A stretch of 64,000 bases of DNA from Desulfonispora thiosulfatigenes DSM 11270 (lineage in GTDB: Bacteria; Bacillota; Peptococcia; Peptococcales; Desulfonisporaceae): positions 142,409-206,408 of the forward strand of contig NZ_FWWT01000016.1 in the NCBI RefSeq assembly GCF_900176035.1, in the 5' to 3' direction. Shown in pieces: positions 28,811 through 38,339 of the stretch. A program made the translations under genes and the position numbers. The notes under the pieces are model-generated. The model did not search any database and had not been told where the DNA came from. It worked only from the letters and a program-made list of their open reading frames with translations. Within the stretch, counting starts at the first letter, position 1. Each line of letters begins with the position of its first letter.

Positions 28811-29943
28811 TTCCAATGATAACAAATCGACCAGTATGGGCCGAAATCGATCTTGAGGCTATAAAACATAATGTACGAGAAATACGTAAAATAGTAGGAG
28901 ACAAAAGAATAATTATGCCGATTGTAAAGGCTAATGGATATGGTCATGGGGATATTGAAGTTAGTAAGGCATGTCTAGAAAGTGGAGCTGAGCGAGTTGC
29001 TGTTGCGACTCTAGAAGAAGCAGTACACTTACGCAATGAAGAGATAGTAGCACCTATCTTAGTTTTAGGATGGACTAGGCCGGAAGATTATCATATTGCA
29101 ATCAAAGAACAAATTACTTTAACTTTATTTGATTTAGATGAAGTGATTGTTTTAAATGATGTTGCGCGAGGATTAAGTCAAAAAGCAATAATTCATTTAA
29201 AAGTTGATACAGGTATGGGTAGACTAGGAATTGTAGTAAAAAATGAGAATTTGAAAACAGCAGCAAATATTTTAAATTTACCATATTTAGATGTAGAAGG
29301 AATTTATACGCATTTTGCTATGGCTGATGAACAAGATAAAACATATTCAAGGATGCAGTTAAAAAAGTTTTTAGATTTTACTACGGAAATTGAAGAAATG
29401 GCAAATAAGAAAATTCCAATTAAGCATGCTGCTAATAGTGCTGCTATTGTGGACTTTGCCGAGGGCCATTTAGATTTAGTGAGACCAGGAATAATTATGT
29501 ATGGACTATCACCTATTAAAGATATTAGTTTAGATAAGCTTAATTTAAAGCCACCTTTTACATTAAAAGCTACTATTTCTAGAGTAGCTAAATTCCCAGA
29601 AGGGACAAAAATTAGTTATGGAGGTATTTTTACAGCAAAAAGGGAAATAATAGTAGCAACAGTTCCTATAGGATATGCTGATGGATATACAAGAGCCTTA
29701 TCTGGAAAAGCAAAAGTACTAGTAAAAGATACGGTATGCCCTGTAATCGGAAGAATATGTATGGATCAATGTATGGTTGATGTCACTGATATTCCGGATG
29801 TAAAGGTTGGTGATGAAGTAATTTTAATTGGTAAAGGAATTAATAATCAAATTACTATTGATGAAATTGCAGATATGTTAGGTAGTATAAATCATGAGGT
29901 CATTTGCATGTTATCTCCTAGAATTCCTCGTAAATATATTTAA
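28807..29943 (+). CDS. alr: Alanine racemase
   Basis: PLP enzyme making D-alanine for the cell wall. The PLP lysine is K41 in VKANGYGHG; the catalytic Tyr lies in ISYGGIFTAKRE, and GRICMDQCMVDVT is the C-terminal signature. The 378 residues match. The start overlaps nnr by four bases. In Bacillus alr likewise lies between acpS and the EndoA toxin-antitoxin genes. Confidence 0.96.
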   Translation: MIPMITNRPVWAEIDLEAIKHNVREIRKIVGDKRIIMPIVKANGYGHGDIEVSKACLESGAERVAVATLEEAVHLRNEEIVAPILVLGWTRPEDYHIAIKEQITLTLFDLDEVIVLNDVARGLSQKAIIHLKVDTGMGRLGIVVKNENLKTAANILNLPYLDVEGIYTHFAMADEQDKTYSRMQLKKFLDFTTEIEEMANKKIPIKHAANSAAIVDFAEGHLDLVRPGIIMYGLSPIKDISLDKLNLKPPFTLKATISRVAKFPEGTKISYGGIFTAKREIIVATVPIGYADGYTRALSGKAKVLVKDTVCPVIGRICMDQCMVDVTDIPDVKVGDEVILIGKGINNQITIDEIADMLGSINHEVICMLSPRIPRKYI

Positions 29944-29989
29944 TCCACAAAATACCAGGGTTATTAGCCTTTATAATAGGGTGATAATG

Positions 29990-30019
29990 TTGACACGCTT
30001 AGTGAAAAATAGATATAAT
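29990..30019 (+). promoter_or_regulatory. Promoter of the EndoAI/EndoA operon
   Basis: TTGACA at 29990-29995, 18 bp spacer, TATAAT at 30014-30019. Confidence 0.8.
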
Positions 30020-30081
30020 GTAAGTTGTTAAGTATATGGAAACGACATGTAAAATGTTACCATTTACCGGGGGGTGCTTGC

Positions 30082-30351
30082 GTGGCGGATTTGAAGAGAA
30101 TAATGATATCACTGCCTAATAGTTTATTAGAAGAGGTTGATGGTATGGTTATTTTGGAAAAAAGAAATCGTAGTGAGCTCATAAGAGACGCGATGAAACT
30201 ATATATAGGTGAAAAAAAGAAAAGATATTTACGAGAGCAAATGTGTAAGGGTTATCAAGAAATGGCCAGTATTAATTTGAGTTTAGCTCAAGAAGGTCTC
30301 CCAAGTGAAGAAGAAGTGCAAATGTTATTTGAGAACGCACTTGGGGTGTAG
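30082..30351 (+). CDS. ndoAI: EndoAI-type antitoxin (ribbon-helix-helix)
   Basis: An 89-residue CopG/MetJ-like ribbon-helix-helix protein: [20 protein letters not shown] forms the strand and first helix, [15 protein letters not shown] the second. It should bind DNA at its own promoter and neutralise the downstream toxin through its acidic C-terminus. GTG 30082 follows CCGGGGGG; the open frame runs further upstream but overlaps the promoter region. The toxin gene begins five bases after its stop. Confidence 0.88.
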   Translation: MADLKRIMISLPNSLLEEVDGMVILEKRNRSELIRDAMKLYIGEKKKRYLREQMCKGYQEMASINLSLAQEGLPSEEEVQMLFENALGV

Positions 30352-30356
30352 ATGAA

Positions 30357-30710
30357 ATGATAACTGTAAAGCGTGGGGACATTTTTTATGCTGAACTTAG
30401 TCCTGTGGTCGGGTCAGAACAGGGTGGAATACGTCCTGTCCTTGTAATCCAAAATGATATAGGTAATCAGTATAGCCCTACGACTATAATAGCGGCTATC
30501 ACTAGCCAGATTATTAAGGCTAAACTTCCTACTCATGTAGAAATTTCATCAGAAGAAAGTGGTCTGTCGAAAGATTCAGTTGTTTTAACAGAGCAAGTGC
30601 GGACAATTGATAAAAAAAGATTAAAAGATAAAATCTGTACAGTAAACGAAAGTCTACTAAATAAAGTTGATAGTGCCTTGGAGGTAAGCTTAGGTTTAGT
30701 AGACATATAA
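30357..30710 (+). CDS. ndoA: EndoA/MazF-type endoribonuclease toxin
   Basis: A 117-residue PemK/MazF family mRNA interferase. [21 protein letters not shown] is the family N-terminus with the conserved Arg and Asp loop, and [12 protein letters not shown] contains the catalytic Thr/Glu-Gln-Arg region. EndoA of Bacillus cleaves at UACAU; specificity here is not readable. Paired with the antitoxin upstream, in the conserved alr-ndoAI-ndoA order. Confidence 0.95.
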   Translation: MITVKRGDIFYAELSPVVGSEQGGIRPVLVIQNDIGNQYSPTTIIAAITSQIIKAKLPTHVEISSEESGLSKDSVVLTEQVRTIDKKRLKDKICTVNESLLNKVDSALEVSLGLVDI

Positions 30711-30728
30711 TACATAGAATATTTGAAG

Positions 30729-30750
30729 CAGGCTTATGAGCCTGTTTTTT
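30729..30750 (+). terminator. Terminator after ndoA
   Basis: CAGGCT / AGCCTG stem followed by a T tract. Confidence 0.85.
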
Positions 30751-30825
30751 GTTCTGTAAAGAAGAAGTATACTTTAATCTCTAAAGGAATAAAAATTGAT
30801 ATTAAAAGTATAAGGGGGAATATTT

Positions 30826-31533
30826 TTGAGGCCAATCATAGGAATAACAGCAGGTTTTAAGAATCAAGAAAATAAGTTCTATTTATCAGAGTATTATATT
30901 AATGCTATAGAGCATGCAGGCGGTACCCCGATAATCCTACCTGCTGTTATGACAGGGTTAATTCCACAAATATATGATATGGTTGATGGGATTATTTTTT
31001 CTGGTGGTAGTGATGTAGATCCAAGCTTTTTTGGACAAAATCCACTCCGTGGTTTAGGAGAAATTACCCCAAATCGAGATCAATTTGAACTTTTTTTAGC
31101 TAAAAAAGCTATAGGAGGCAACAAACCAGTATTAGGAATTTGTCGCGGAATGCAGGTAATTTCTATCGCTGCAGGAGGCACTATATATCAAGATATTTCA
31201 GAGATAACTAGGCAAGAGCACCGTCAAAAAGCACCAAAATGGTATCCTTATCACGAGATAAAAATTGAACAAGAATCTAAAGTTTATGGTATTATAGGAA
31301 GAAACAGGATAAAGGTTAATAGTTTTCATCATCAAGCCGTAAAAGAACCCGGAAGTTTACTAAAAGCAAGTGCATGGGCTGAAGATGGTTTAATTGAAGC
31401 GGTTGAAAGTATAAGTGAAGATGGAAATATAATAGGTGTACAGTGGCATCCTGAATGTTATTGGGATAGAGAAAAAAGCTCGATAGTTTTATTTGAAAAC
31501 TTAGTGCAAAAGGCCAGTGAATATAAGGAATAA
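30826..31533 (+). CDS. Class-I glutamine-amidotransferase-like hydrolase (PuuD family)
   Basis: A 235-residue peptidase C26 protein. The nucleophile elbow is GICRGMQ and the His-Glu pair is in VQWHPE; IFSGGSDVDP and FHHQAVKEPG are also family signatures. Relatives hydrolyse gamma-glutamyl-gamma-aminobutyrate or other gamma-glutamyl amides. No putrescine-degradation genes lie nearby, so the real substrate is open. TTG 30826 follows AAGGGGGAA. Confidence 0.85.
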   Translation: MRPIIGITAGFKNQENKFYLSEYYINAIEHAGGTPIILPAVMTGLIPQIYDMVDGIIFSGGSDVDPSFFGQNPLRGLGEITPNRDQFELFLAKKAIGGNKPVLGICRGMQVISIAAGGTIYQDISEITRQEHRQKAPKWYPYHEIKIEQESKVYGIIGRNRIKVNSFHHQAVKEPGSLLKASAWAEDGLIEAVESISEDGNIIGVQWHPECYWDREKSSIVLFENLVQKASEYKE

Positions 31534-31599
31534 TTTTAGTCGGATAATTTATTATCCGATATATGCAGCAAAAACACATTTTAAGAAGGGAGAAAATTG

Positions 31600-33753
31600 A
31601 TGCAAATCATAGAAAAGATATCGCAGGAACTGAACCTGCCTAAAGATAAGGTCGAAAAGACCGTTAATTTATTAGACGAAGGGAACACTATTCCTTTTAT
31701 CGCTAGATATCGTAAAGAAGTTACTGGGGAAATGGACGAAGTAGTCCTACGTAATTTATTTGATAGATTGACGTATTTACGCCATTTAGAAAAGCGTAAA
31801 GAAGAAATTATAAATTCTATTGACGAACAAGGAAAATTAACCAAAGAATTAGAGACAGCTATTAAGAAATCAGAAGTTTTACAGGAGGTCGAGGATTTAT
31901 ATTTACCCTTTAGACCGAAACGTAAAACAAGAGCTAGCGTGGCAAAAGAAAAAGGGTTAGAGCCTTTAGCTTTAATGATTTTAGAGCAAGAAAAGACTGA
32001 TAGCCTAGAAATGTTAGCTAAGCCTTTTCTTAATACTGAACTGGGGGTTGAAACAGTAGAAGATGCTCTTAACGGAGCAAGTGACATACTAGCTGAAATG
32101 ATAGCAGATGATGCTGATTTAAGAAAAATAGCCCGTAATTTAGTCTGGAAAAAAGGAACTATTATTTCTAAGGCTGTAGATAAAAATAATGTTACCCCGT
32201 ATGAAATGTATTATGAATATGAAGAACCTGTGCAAAAGGTTCCGCCGCATCGTATCCTAGCCATGAATAGAGGCGAAAAGGATAAGGCTTTAAGTATTAA
32301 AATTAGTCAACCAGAAGAAGAGATTGTGGCGAAAATTGAACTTAAATACATAAAAACACCAACTACTGAAATAAAAGAATTTATAGAAAAGGCAATTAAA
32401 GATGGAAATAAAAGATTAATTGCGCCAGCTATTGAAAGAGAAATTCGTAATGAATTAACTAATATTGGAGAAGAACAGGCTATTAAAGTATTTTCAAAGA
32501 ATTTACATAGTTTATTATTACAAGCACCGGTTAAAGGAAACACAGTTTTAGCTCTTGATCCTGGATTTAGAACAGGCTGTAAAGTAGCGGTTGTGGATGA
32601 AACAGGAAAAGTTTTAGATGTAGGAGTAATTTATCCGCATCCTCCCCAAAATAAATTAGATGAAGCAAAAAATATTGTTACTAATTTAATTAATAAATGG
32701 AATGTAGATATAGTTGCAATTGGAAATGGGACAGCTTCTAGAGAAACAGAATTAATGGTTTCTGAGGTTTTACCTCAAATCGAACGAAATACCCAGTATA
32801 TTATTGTTTCAGAAGCAGGGGCTAGTGTTTACTCAGCTTCGAAAATAGCTAAAGAAGAATTTCCAGATTATGACCTTTCTTTACGTAGTGCAGTATCTAT
32901 TGCAAGAAGATTACAAGATCCTTTAGCAGAACTAGTAAAAATTGAGCCGAAGGCAGTAGGGGTAGGGCAATATCAACATGATGTTACTCCAAAAAAATTA
33001 GATGAGTCCCTGCAGCAGGTAGTTGAATCTTGTGTAAACTCTGTGGGTGTCGATATTAATACCGCTTCGAGTGCCTTACTTGGGTACATAGCGGGTTTAA
33101 CTAAAAGTACGGCGCAAGGAATTGTTAAATATCGTGAAGAAAAAGGTAAGCTGACTAATCGTAATCAAATATTAGAGGTGCCAAGACTAGGTAAAAAAGC
33201 ATTTGAACAATGTGCAGGTTTTATTAGAGTTTCAGAGGGGAATAATCCTTTAGATAAAACTCCCGTACATCCTGAATCTTATCCTGTAGCGATTAATTTA
33301 CTTGAAAAACTTGGCTATTCCTTAAATGATTTACAAGGAGATAAATTAGTAGAAATTAAAGAAGAATTACAAAAGGTTAATATTAAGGAAATGGCAGAAA
33401 CCTTAGAAGTAGGAGAACCGACTCTCAGGGATATTGTGCTAGAATTACAAAGACCTGGCAGAGATCCTAGAGAAGAATTACCACCACCATTATTTAGAAC
33501 AGATGTTTTAACGATGGAAGATTTAAAACCAGGGATGCAGTTACAAGGAACTGTCCGAAATGTCGTTGATTTTGGAGCGTTTATTGATATCGGGGTCAAA
33601 CAAGATGGACTTGTCCATATATCTCAGCTAGGAGAAAGATATGTAAAGCACCCTATGGAAGTGCTTTCTGTTGGAGACATTATCACAGTACAAGTTTTAG
33701 AAGTAGATAGCCAAAGAGGTAGAATTGGTTTAACTATGAAATTAACTCAATAA
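31600..33753 (+). CDS. tex: Tex family RNA-binding transcriptional accessory protein
   Basis: A 717-residue cytoplasmic protein with the Tex layout: helical N-terminus (about 1-310), YqgF/RNase H-like domain (about 320-450, NTVLALDPGFRTGCKVAVVD is the start region), helix-hairpin-helix segments (about 480-560, VGVDINTASSALL) and a C-terminal S1 RNA-binding domain (about 640-715, VRNVVDFGAFIDIGVKQDGL). ATG 31600 with AGAAGGGAG is preferred over TTG 31597. Confidence 0.95.
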   Translation: MQIIEKISQELNLPKDKVEKTVNLLDEGNTIPFIARYRKEVTGEMDEVVLRNLFDRLTYLRHLEKRKEEIINSIDEQGKLTKELETAIKKSEVLQEVEDLYLPFRPKRKTRASVAKEKGLEPLALMILEQEKTDSLEMLAKPFLNTELGVETVEDALNGASDILAEMIADDADLRKIARNLVWKKGTIISKAVDKNNVTPYEMYYEYEEPVQKVPPHRILAMNRGEKDKALSIKISQPEEEIVAKIELKYIKTPTTEIKEFIEKAIKDGNKRLIAPAIEREIRNELTNIGEEQAIKVFSKNLHSLLLQAPVKGNTVLALDPGFRTGCKVAVVDETGKVLDVGVIYPHPPQNKLDEAKNIVTNLINKWNVDIVAIGNGTASRETELMVSEVLPQIERNTQYIIVSEAGASVYSASKIAKEEFPDYDLSLRSAVSIARRLQDPLAELVKIEPKAVGVGQYQHDVTPKKLDESLQQVVESCVNSVGVDINTASSALLGYIAGLTKSTAQGIVKYREEKGKLTNRNQILEVPRLGKKAFEQCAGFIRVSEGNNPLDKTPVHPESYPVAINLLEKLGYSLNDLQGDKLVEIKEELQKVNIKEMAETLEVGEPTLRDIVLELQRPGRDPREELPPPLFRTDVLTMEDLKPGMQLQGTVRNVVDFGAFIDIGVKQDGLVHISQLGERYVKHPMEVLSVGDIITVQVLEVDSQRGRIGLTMKLTQ

Positions 33754-33789
33754 ATTTTACTTATGATAAATAATTTTTTAGTACAGGAA

Positions 33790-33947
33790 TTTTCATGCTA
33801 GGGAGAGAATAAACTCTTAATAGCTCATACTATGAAAGTATGGAAAACTTCTCTGAAGAGAATAATAATATAAGCAAAATAAAATTAAACATTAAAACCA
33901 CGAAGGTAAATCCTGGAGAACTCAGGTTTATTTTGTGGTTTTTTTAG
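33790..33947 (+). promoter_or_regulatory. Structured leader ending in a terminator before the ABC transporter operon
   Basis: Three small hairpins can form in sequence: GCTA/TAGC with AGAG/CTCT (33797-33824), CATACT/AGTATG (33826-33842) and CTTC/GAAG (33848-33858). A long terminator follows (33894-33947): AAACCAC/GTGGTTT outside, CCTG/CAGG inside, then a T tract, just 21 bases before the first start codon. It fits either simple termination of tex or a leader attenuator. I see no match to a T-box, S-box, purine or lysine riboswitch core. Confidence 0.5.
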
Positions 33948-33968
33948 TTTGAAAAAGGAGTGTTACGA

Positions 33969-35528
33969 GTGAAAAAGGTTATTTCAATTATTGCGGTATT
34001 TTTAGTAATGCTAGCATTACCAGGGTGTAGTAATCAAGAAAAGGTGCAAACTGACGATACTAAGAAATTAGTTTATGGAGCTGAATTTGAATATGAAAAG
34101 ATAAATCCTATTTTAGAAGAAACCACCGTAGATGAAATGATTTTTAGTGGACTTACCAAGTTTGATGAAAATAATAAGGTAGTACCTGATTTAGCTAAAA
34201 AATGGGACATTAGTCTAGATGGTTTAGAATATACTTTTACTTTAAGAGATGATGTTAAATGGCATGATGGAGAAAAATTTATGGCGGGGGATGTAAAATT
34301 TACCATAGATAAAGTAATAGATCCAAATACTAATACAGCAAAACAAGAAGAATTTGAACAAGTTAATAGTGTAGAAGTTATAGATGAACATAAGGTAAAA
34401 GTAATCCTTAAAAAACCTTTTCCCCCTTTATTAGAAAAACTTTCAATTGGCGTTGTTCCAAAGCATTTACTAGAAGGTAAAGATATCAATAATGCTGACT
34501 TTAATAGTAATCCTATTGGTACAGGACCTTTTAGATTTAAAGTTTGGAATCAAGGTAGTGATTTAACAGTAGTAGCAAATGAGGATTTTTATAATGGGAG
34601 AGCTAAGTTAGATACGGTGATTTTTAAATTTTTACCTGATGCAAATGTAAGATTAGTACAGCTTGAAACAGGTGAAATAGATTTAGCATATTTAGAACCA
34701 GATCAATTAGAACGTATAAAAACGATGGAAAACATTAAGCTATATGAAATGCCTACTGCAGATTATCGTTGTATGATGTATAACATGAAAGAGCCTTTAT
34801 GGCAGGATGTAAAAGTAAGAAAAGCGCTTAATTATGCTGTTGACCGACAAGCTATTATCGATGGAATAGTTTTAGGAAAAGGCACAAGGGCCTATGGACC
34901 TTTACAAGTAAGTTGGGCAAATAACCCAGATGTAGAAAAGTATGAATATAATCTAGATAAAGCTCAAACTTTATTAAAAGAAGCGGGATGGAAGCCAGGT
35001 AGTGATGGAATTTTAGAAAAGGATGGTAAGAAATTTAGTTTTAAACTTACTTGCCCAATTACAGACCCAGTAAGGGTAGCTTTAGCCAATTCTTTAGCGA
35101 CAGATTTTAAGAAAATAGGTGTTGAAGCTATACCTGATCCGCTTGATTGGAGCGTAATTAAAATTGATGAAACAGAGAGCTTTTTATTAGGTTGGGGTAG
35201 TCCTTTTGATCCAGATGATCATACTTATAGATTATTTACAAGTGGAGTAATCGGAAAAGGTTTAAATAATTTAGGTTCATACAAAAATAGTGAAATAGAT
35301 CGTTTGTTAGAATTAGCGCGTACCACTTCTGATACAGAGAAAAGAAAAGAATACTATGGAGAATTCCAAAAGGTATTAGCAGAAGATCCTCCTTATAATT
35401 TTATTTGTTATTTAGATGCATTATATGGAGTAAATAAAAATGTTGAAGGAATCAAACCTCGTACGCTAGGTCATCATGGAGCTGGATTCTTATGGAATAT
35501 CGAGGAGTGGGACATTCAAGGAGAGTAA
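33969..35528 (+). CDS. ABC transporter substrate-binding lipoprotein (peptide/nickel type)
   Basis: SBP_bac_5 family protein of about 519 residues. The signal peptide ends in the lipobox LPGC near residue 19. The body has WDISLDGLEYTFTLRDDVKWHDG, NPIGTGPFRF and RKALNYAVDRQAI signatures. GTG 33969 with AAAGGAG nine bases upstream is preferred over GTG 33960. First gene of a five-gene importer operon plus a methyltransferase. The ligand (oligopeptide, nickel chelate or other) cannot be decided from motifs. Confidence 0.9.
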   Translation: MKKVISIIAVFLVMLALPGCSNQEKVQTDDTKKLVYGAEFEYEKINPILEETTVDEMIFSGLTKFDENNKVVPDLAKKWDISLDGLEYTFTLRDDVKWHDGEKFMAGDVKFTIDKVIDPNTNTAKQEEFEQVNSVEVIDEHKVKVILKKPFPPLLEKLSIGVVPKHLLEGKDINNADFNSNPIGTGPFRFKVWNQGSDLTVVANEDFYNGRAKLDTVIFKFLPDANVRLVQLETGEIDLAYLEPDQLERIKTMENIKLYEMPTADYRCMMYNMKEPLWQDVKVRKALNYAVDRQAIIDGIVLGKGTRAYGPLQVSWANNPDVEKYEYNLDKAQTLLKEAGWKPGSDGILEKDGKKFSFKLTCPITDPVRVALANSLATDFKKIGVEAIPDPLDWSVIKIDETESFLLGWGSPFDPDDHTYRLFTSGVIGKGLNNLGSYKNSEIDRLLELARTTSDTEKRKEYYGEFQKVLAEDPPYNFICYLDALYGVNKNVEGIKPRTLGHHGAGFLWNIEEWDIQGE

Positions 35529-35529
35529 G

Positions 35530-36519
35530 ATGATAAATTATTTAATTAATAGACTTATTCAAAGTACAATTGTTTTATTTATTATAAGCATTATGGCTTT
35601 TACTTTAATTCATGTAGCCCCAGGAGATCCAGTAGATGCCTTATATGGACCTATTGCAATCCAAAAAATGCGCACTGAAGATAAAGAACGAATTAGAGCT
35701 AATATGGGATTAGATAAACCTATCCCTATCCAATATGCTAAGTGGGCAAAAGGTGTATTAAAAGGGGACTGGGGTAATTCTTATATAAGTGGAAGACCTG
35801 TCTCAAAGTCTATTATGGAAAGATTACCAGCTACAATGTTGTTAGCTGGTAGTGCTTCTTTAATTATTTTAATCATTTCAATCCTTTTAGGAATCTATAC
35901 TGGTTTACATCGAAATTCCGTAGGTGATCATATTGCAACTATTATTTCGCTTGTATTAGTATCAACGCCCGGGTTTTGGTTATCCCTTATGTTAATTTTA
36001 ATTTTTAGTGTTTTTTTAAAATGGCTTCCTTCAGCTGGGATGACTACTATTGGGAGTAGTTTTTCTCTGGGTGATATATTAAAGCATCTCATACTTCCTG
36101 CAGTAGTATTAGCTTTTAGTCATATTGGCTATTATATTCGTTTTATTAGAGCTTCGGTGTGGGAGCAAATGAAAATGGATTATGTTTTAGCTTTAAAGGC
36201 GCGTGGTGTAAAGGAAAAAACTATTATTTATAAGCATGTGTTAAAAAATTCCCTTTTACCATTTGTAAATTATCTAGGAGCAACTATTCCAATAATGCTA
36301 AGTGGTGCTGTAGTGATAGAGCAAGTTTTTGCTTGGCCTGGGCTTGGACAATTATCAGTAAATGCTGCGATTCAAAAAGACTATAGTCTACTTATGGGAA
36401 CTATTCTTTTTACAGGATTTTTAGTAGTAATAGGTAATTTATGTGCAGATATTATAAGTATGCTATTAGACCCTAGAATTGCTGCTGGTCAATTAGGTAA
36501 GGAGGTAAAAACCTCATGA
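35530..36519 (+). CDS. ABC transporter permease, DppB/NikB type
   Basis: A 329-residue inner-membrane permease with about six helices. The N-terminus MINYLINRLIQSTIVLFIIS and the GxxxDPxDAL-like loop (HVAPGDPVDALYG) are typical. The EAA cytoplasmic loop is ALKARGVKEKTIIYKHVLKN. ATG 35530 is one base after the preceding stop with AAGGAGAG upstream; the open frame starts earlier inside the lipoprotein gene. Confidence 0.93.
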   Translation: MINYLINRLIQSTIVLFIISIMAFTLIHVAPGDPVDALYGPIAIQKMRTEDKERIRANMGLDKPIPIQYAKWAKGVLKGDWGNSYISGRPVSKSIMERLPATMLLAGSASLIILIISILLGIYTGLHRNSVGDHIATIISLVLVSTPGFWLSLMLILIFSVFLKWLPSAGMTTIGSSFSLGDILKHLILPAVVLAFSHIGYYIRFIRASVWEQMKMDYVLALKARGVKEKTIIYKHVLKNSLLPFVNYLGATIPIMLSGAVVIEQVFAWPGLGQLSVNAAIQKDYSLLMGTILFTGFLVVIGNLCADIISMLLDPRIAAGQLGKEVKTS

Positions 36520-37352
36520 GTTACAGTAATTTAAAAAAAATGCCTAAAGCAGTATTATTAGCTTTAATATCATTAGGAAGTATAATTTTAATTGTAACGA
36601 TAGGACCTATGTTAATAAAATTTGATCCCATAGCTGTAGACTTATCTGCTATCTATCAAGCACCTAATTCTAATCATCTTTTAGGCACAGATAGTTTAGG
36701 TAGAGATATTTTAATTAGATTAATTTATGGAGGCAGGGTTTCTGTAGTAGTTGGCATAGTATCTGTAATCATCTCTACTACTTTTGGGACTGTTTATGGA
36801 GCATTAAGTGGGTATGTAGGTGGGATACTAGATTCAGTATTAATGAGAATATTAGATGCAATTTTAGCTCTTCCAAATATGATATTAGTTATTGTGATTC
36901 AAGCTATAACAGGAGCAGGGCTAGCTAATTTAGTATTAGTAATTGGATTTACCAGTTGGATGCAGACCGCAAGGATGGTAAGAGCAGAAGTACTTTCATT
37001 AAAAGAAAGAGATTTTGTAAAGGTATCTAAGGTCTTAGGAACTCCATGGTGGAGGATAATTACAAAACATTTAATTCCACATGCACTTCCAACTATTATT
37101 GTTGTATCTACAGTAGGTGTAGGGCATGCTATTATGAGTGAAACTACTTTAAGTTTTTTAGGTCTTGGAATACCACCTCATGAACCTTCTTGGGGTAATA
37201 TGCTGATGGGTGGGCAAAATAGTATTTTGAGGGGATCTTGGTGGATAACCCTGTTTCCAGGGCTTGCTATAATAAGTACAGTTTTATCAATTATTTATAT
37301 CGGAGATTATTTACAAGTAGTGTTAAATCCAAAAATAAAAAGTGAGGGATAA
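36516..37352 (+). CDS. ABC transporter permease, DppC/NikC type
   Basis: A 278-residue permease with about six helices. It has NHLLGTDSLGRDILIRLIYGGR, the DppC signature, and the EAA loop REDRDFVKVSK-like (LKERDFVKVSKVLGTPWWRI). Overlaps the preceding permease by four bases (ATGA), so the two subunits are made in equal amounts. Confidence 0.93.
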   Translation: MSYSNLKKMPKAVLLALISLGSIILIVTIGPMLIKFDPIAVDLSAIYQAPNSNHLLGTDSLGRDILIRLIYGGRVSVVVGIVSVIISTTFGTVYGALSGYVGGILDSVLMRILDAILALPNMILVIVIQAITGAGLANLVLVIGFTSWMQTARMVRAEVLSLKERDFVKVSKVLGTPWWRIITKHLIPHALPTIIVVSTVGVGHAIMSETTLSFLGLGIPPHEPSWGNMLMGGQNSILRGSWWITLFPGLAIISTVLSIIYIGDYLQVVLNPKIKSEG

Positions 37353-37355
37353 ATA

Positions 37356-38339
37356 ATGGAAAAGGTTTTAGATGTTAATAAATTATCAATTGATTTTCCA
37401 ACCCCTCATGGAATTTATAAGGCTGTGCGAAACTTAAGCTTTTCTTTATATGAAGGTGAAATACTAGCCATTGTTGGAGAAAGTGGGAGCGGAAAAAGCG
37501 TTACAGCTAAAAGTTTATTGGGATTAATTGAAGCACCAGGTATATTAAAAGATGGAATAGTTATGATAAATGGACAAAATATTTTTTCTTTAACAAGCGA
37601 AGAAAGATGCACGATAAGAGGAAAGAGAATAGGGATGATATTTCAAGATCCTAATATAGCCTTTGATCCTGTATGTACAATTGGAAAACAAATGGTTGAA
37701 ACTCTTTTAAATCATAATTTAGTTAAAAACTTTAATGAAGGAAAAAACATTTCCTTAGAATGGCTTGAATATGTAGGTTTTTTAGATCCCTTACGAGTTT
37801 TTAACTCCTATTCCTTTGAATTAAGTGGAGGAATGAGACAAAGAGCTTATATTGCGATGGTTATGGTATTAGAGCCTCAAATTTTAATAGCCGATGAACC
37901 TACGACCGCTTTAGATATGGTAAATCAGGCTAGAGTATTAAATCTTCTTAAAAAAATGAAACAAGAAAAGAATTGTAGTATAATTTTAATAACACATGAT
38001 TTAAGCATAGTAGCTAATACAGCCGATAGGATTTTAGTGATGTATGCAGGAGAGGCTTTAGAATATGGGGAAATGATAGATGTATTATATGACCCTTCTC
38101 ATCCATATACAAAAGCTTTAATTAGAAGCGTGAATATGGGTGAAAAAAACTTAAAGTTAAATGTTATTAAGGGTGAGCCACCAAGGATGAATGAAAAGAT
38201 TAGTGGATGCTCTTTTGCTAAGAGGTGCGAGTTTGCAGGTGATGAGTGTTTAGAGAATAAACCTAAATTAACTCTAGGATCAAAGGGTAAATATGTTCGT
38301 TGTTTAAAATTTCCCAAAAGGTTAGGGGATAAATTATGA
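37356..38339 (+). CDS. ABC transporter ATP-binding protein, DppD/OppD type
   Basis: A 327-residue ATPase. Walker A GESGSGKS, signature LSGGMRQRAYIAM, Walker B ILIADEPTTALD, switch His in ITHDLS. The C-terminal oligopeptide/dipeptide extension (from about 240) has HPYTKAL and a Cys motif CSFAKRC-8-C-7+-C typical of the 4Fe-4S-like or zinc-binding tail of OppD proteins. Confidence 0.93.
   Translation: MEKVLDVNKLSIDFPTPHGIYKAVRNLSFSLYEGEILAIVGESGSGKSVTAKSLLGLIEAPGILKDGIVMINGQNIFSLTSEERCTIRGKRIGMIFQDPNIAFDPVCTIGKQMVETLLNHNLVKNFNEGKNISLEWLEYVGFLDPLRVFNSYSFELSGGMRQRAYIAMVMVLEPQILIADEPTTALDMVNQARVLNLLKKMKQEKNCSIILITHDLSIVANTADRILVMYAGEALEYGEMIDVLYDPSHPYTKALIRSVNMGEKNLKLNVIKGEPPRMNEKISGCSFAKRCEFAGDECLENKPKLTLGSKGKYVRCLKFPKRLGDKL

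Noticed and set aside
33754-33968. T-box, SAM, lysine or purine riboswitch before the ABC operon
   Set aside because: None of the conserved cores (such as the T-box GGTGGNACCGCG-like segment) is present. Only generic hairpins and a terminator are seen.
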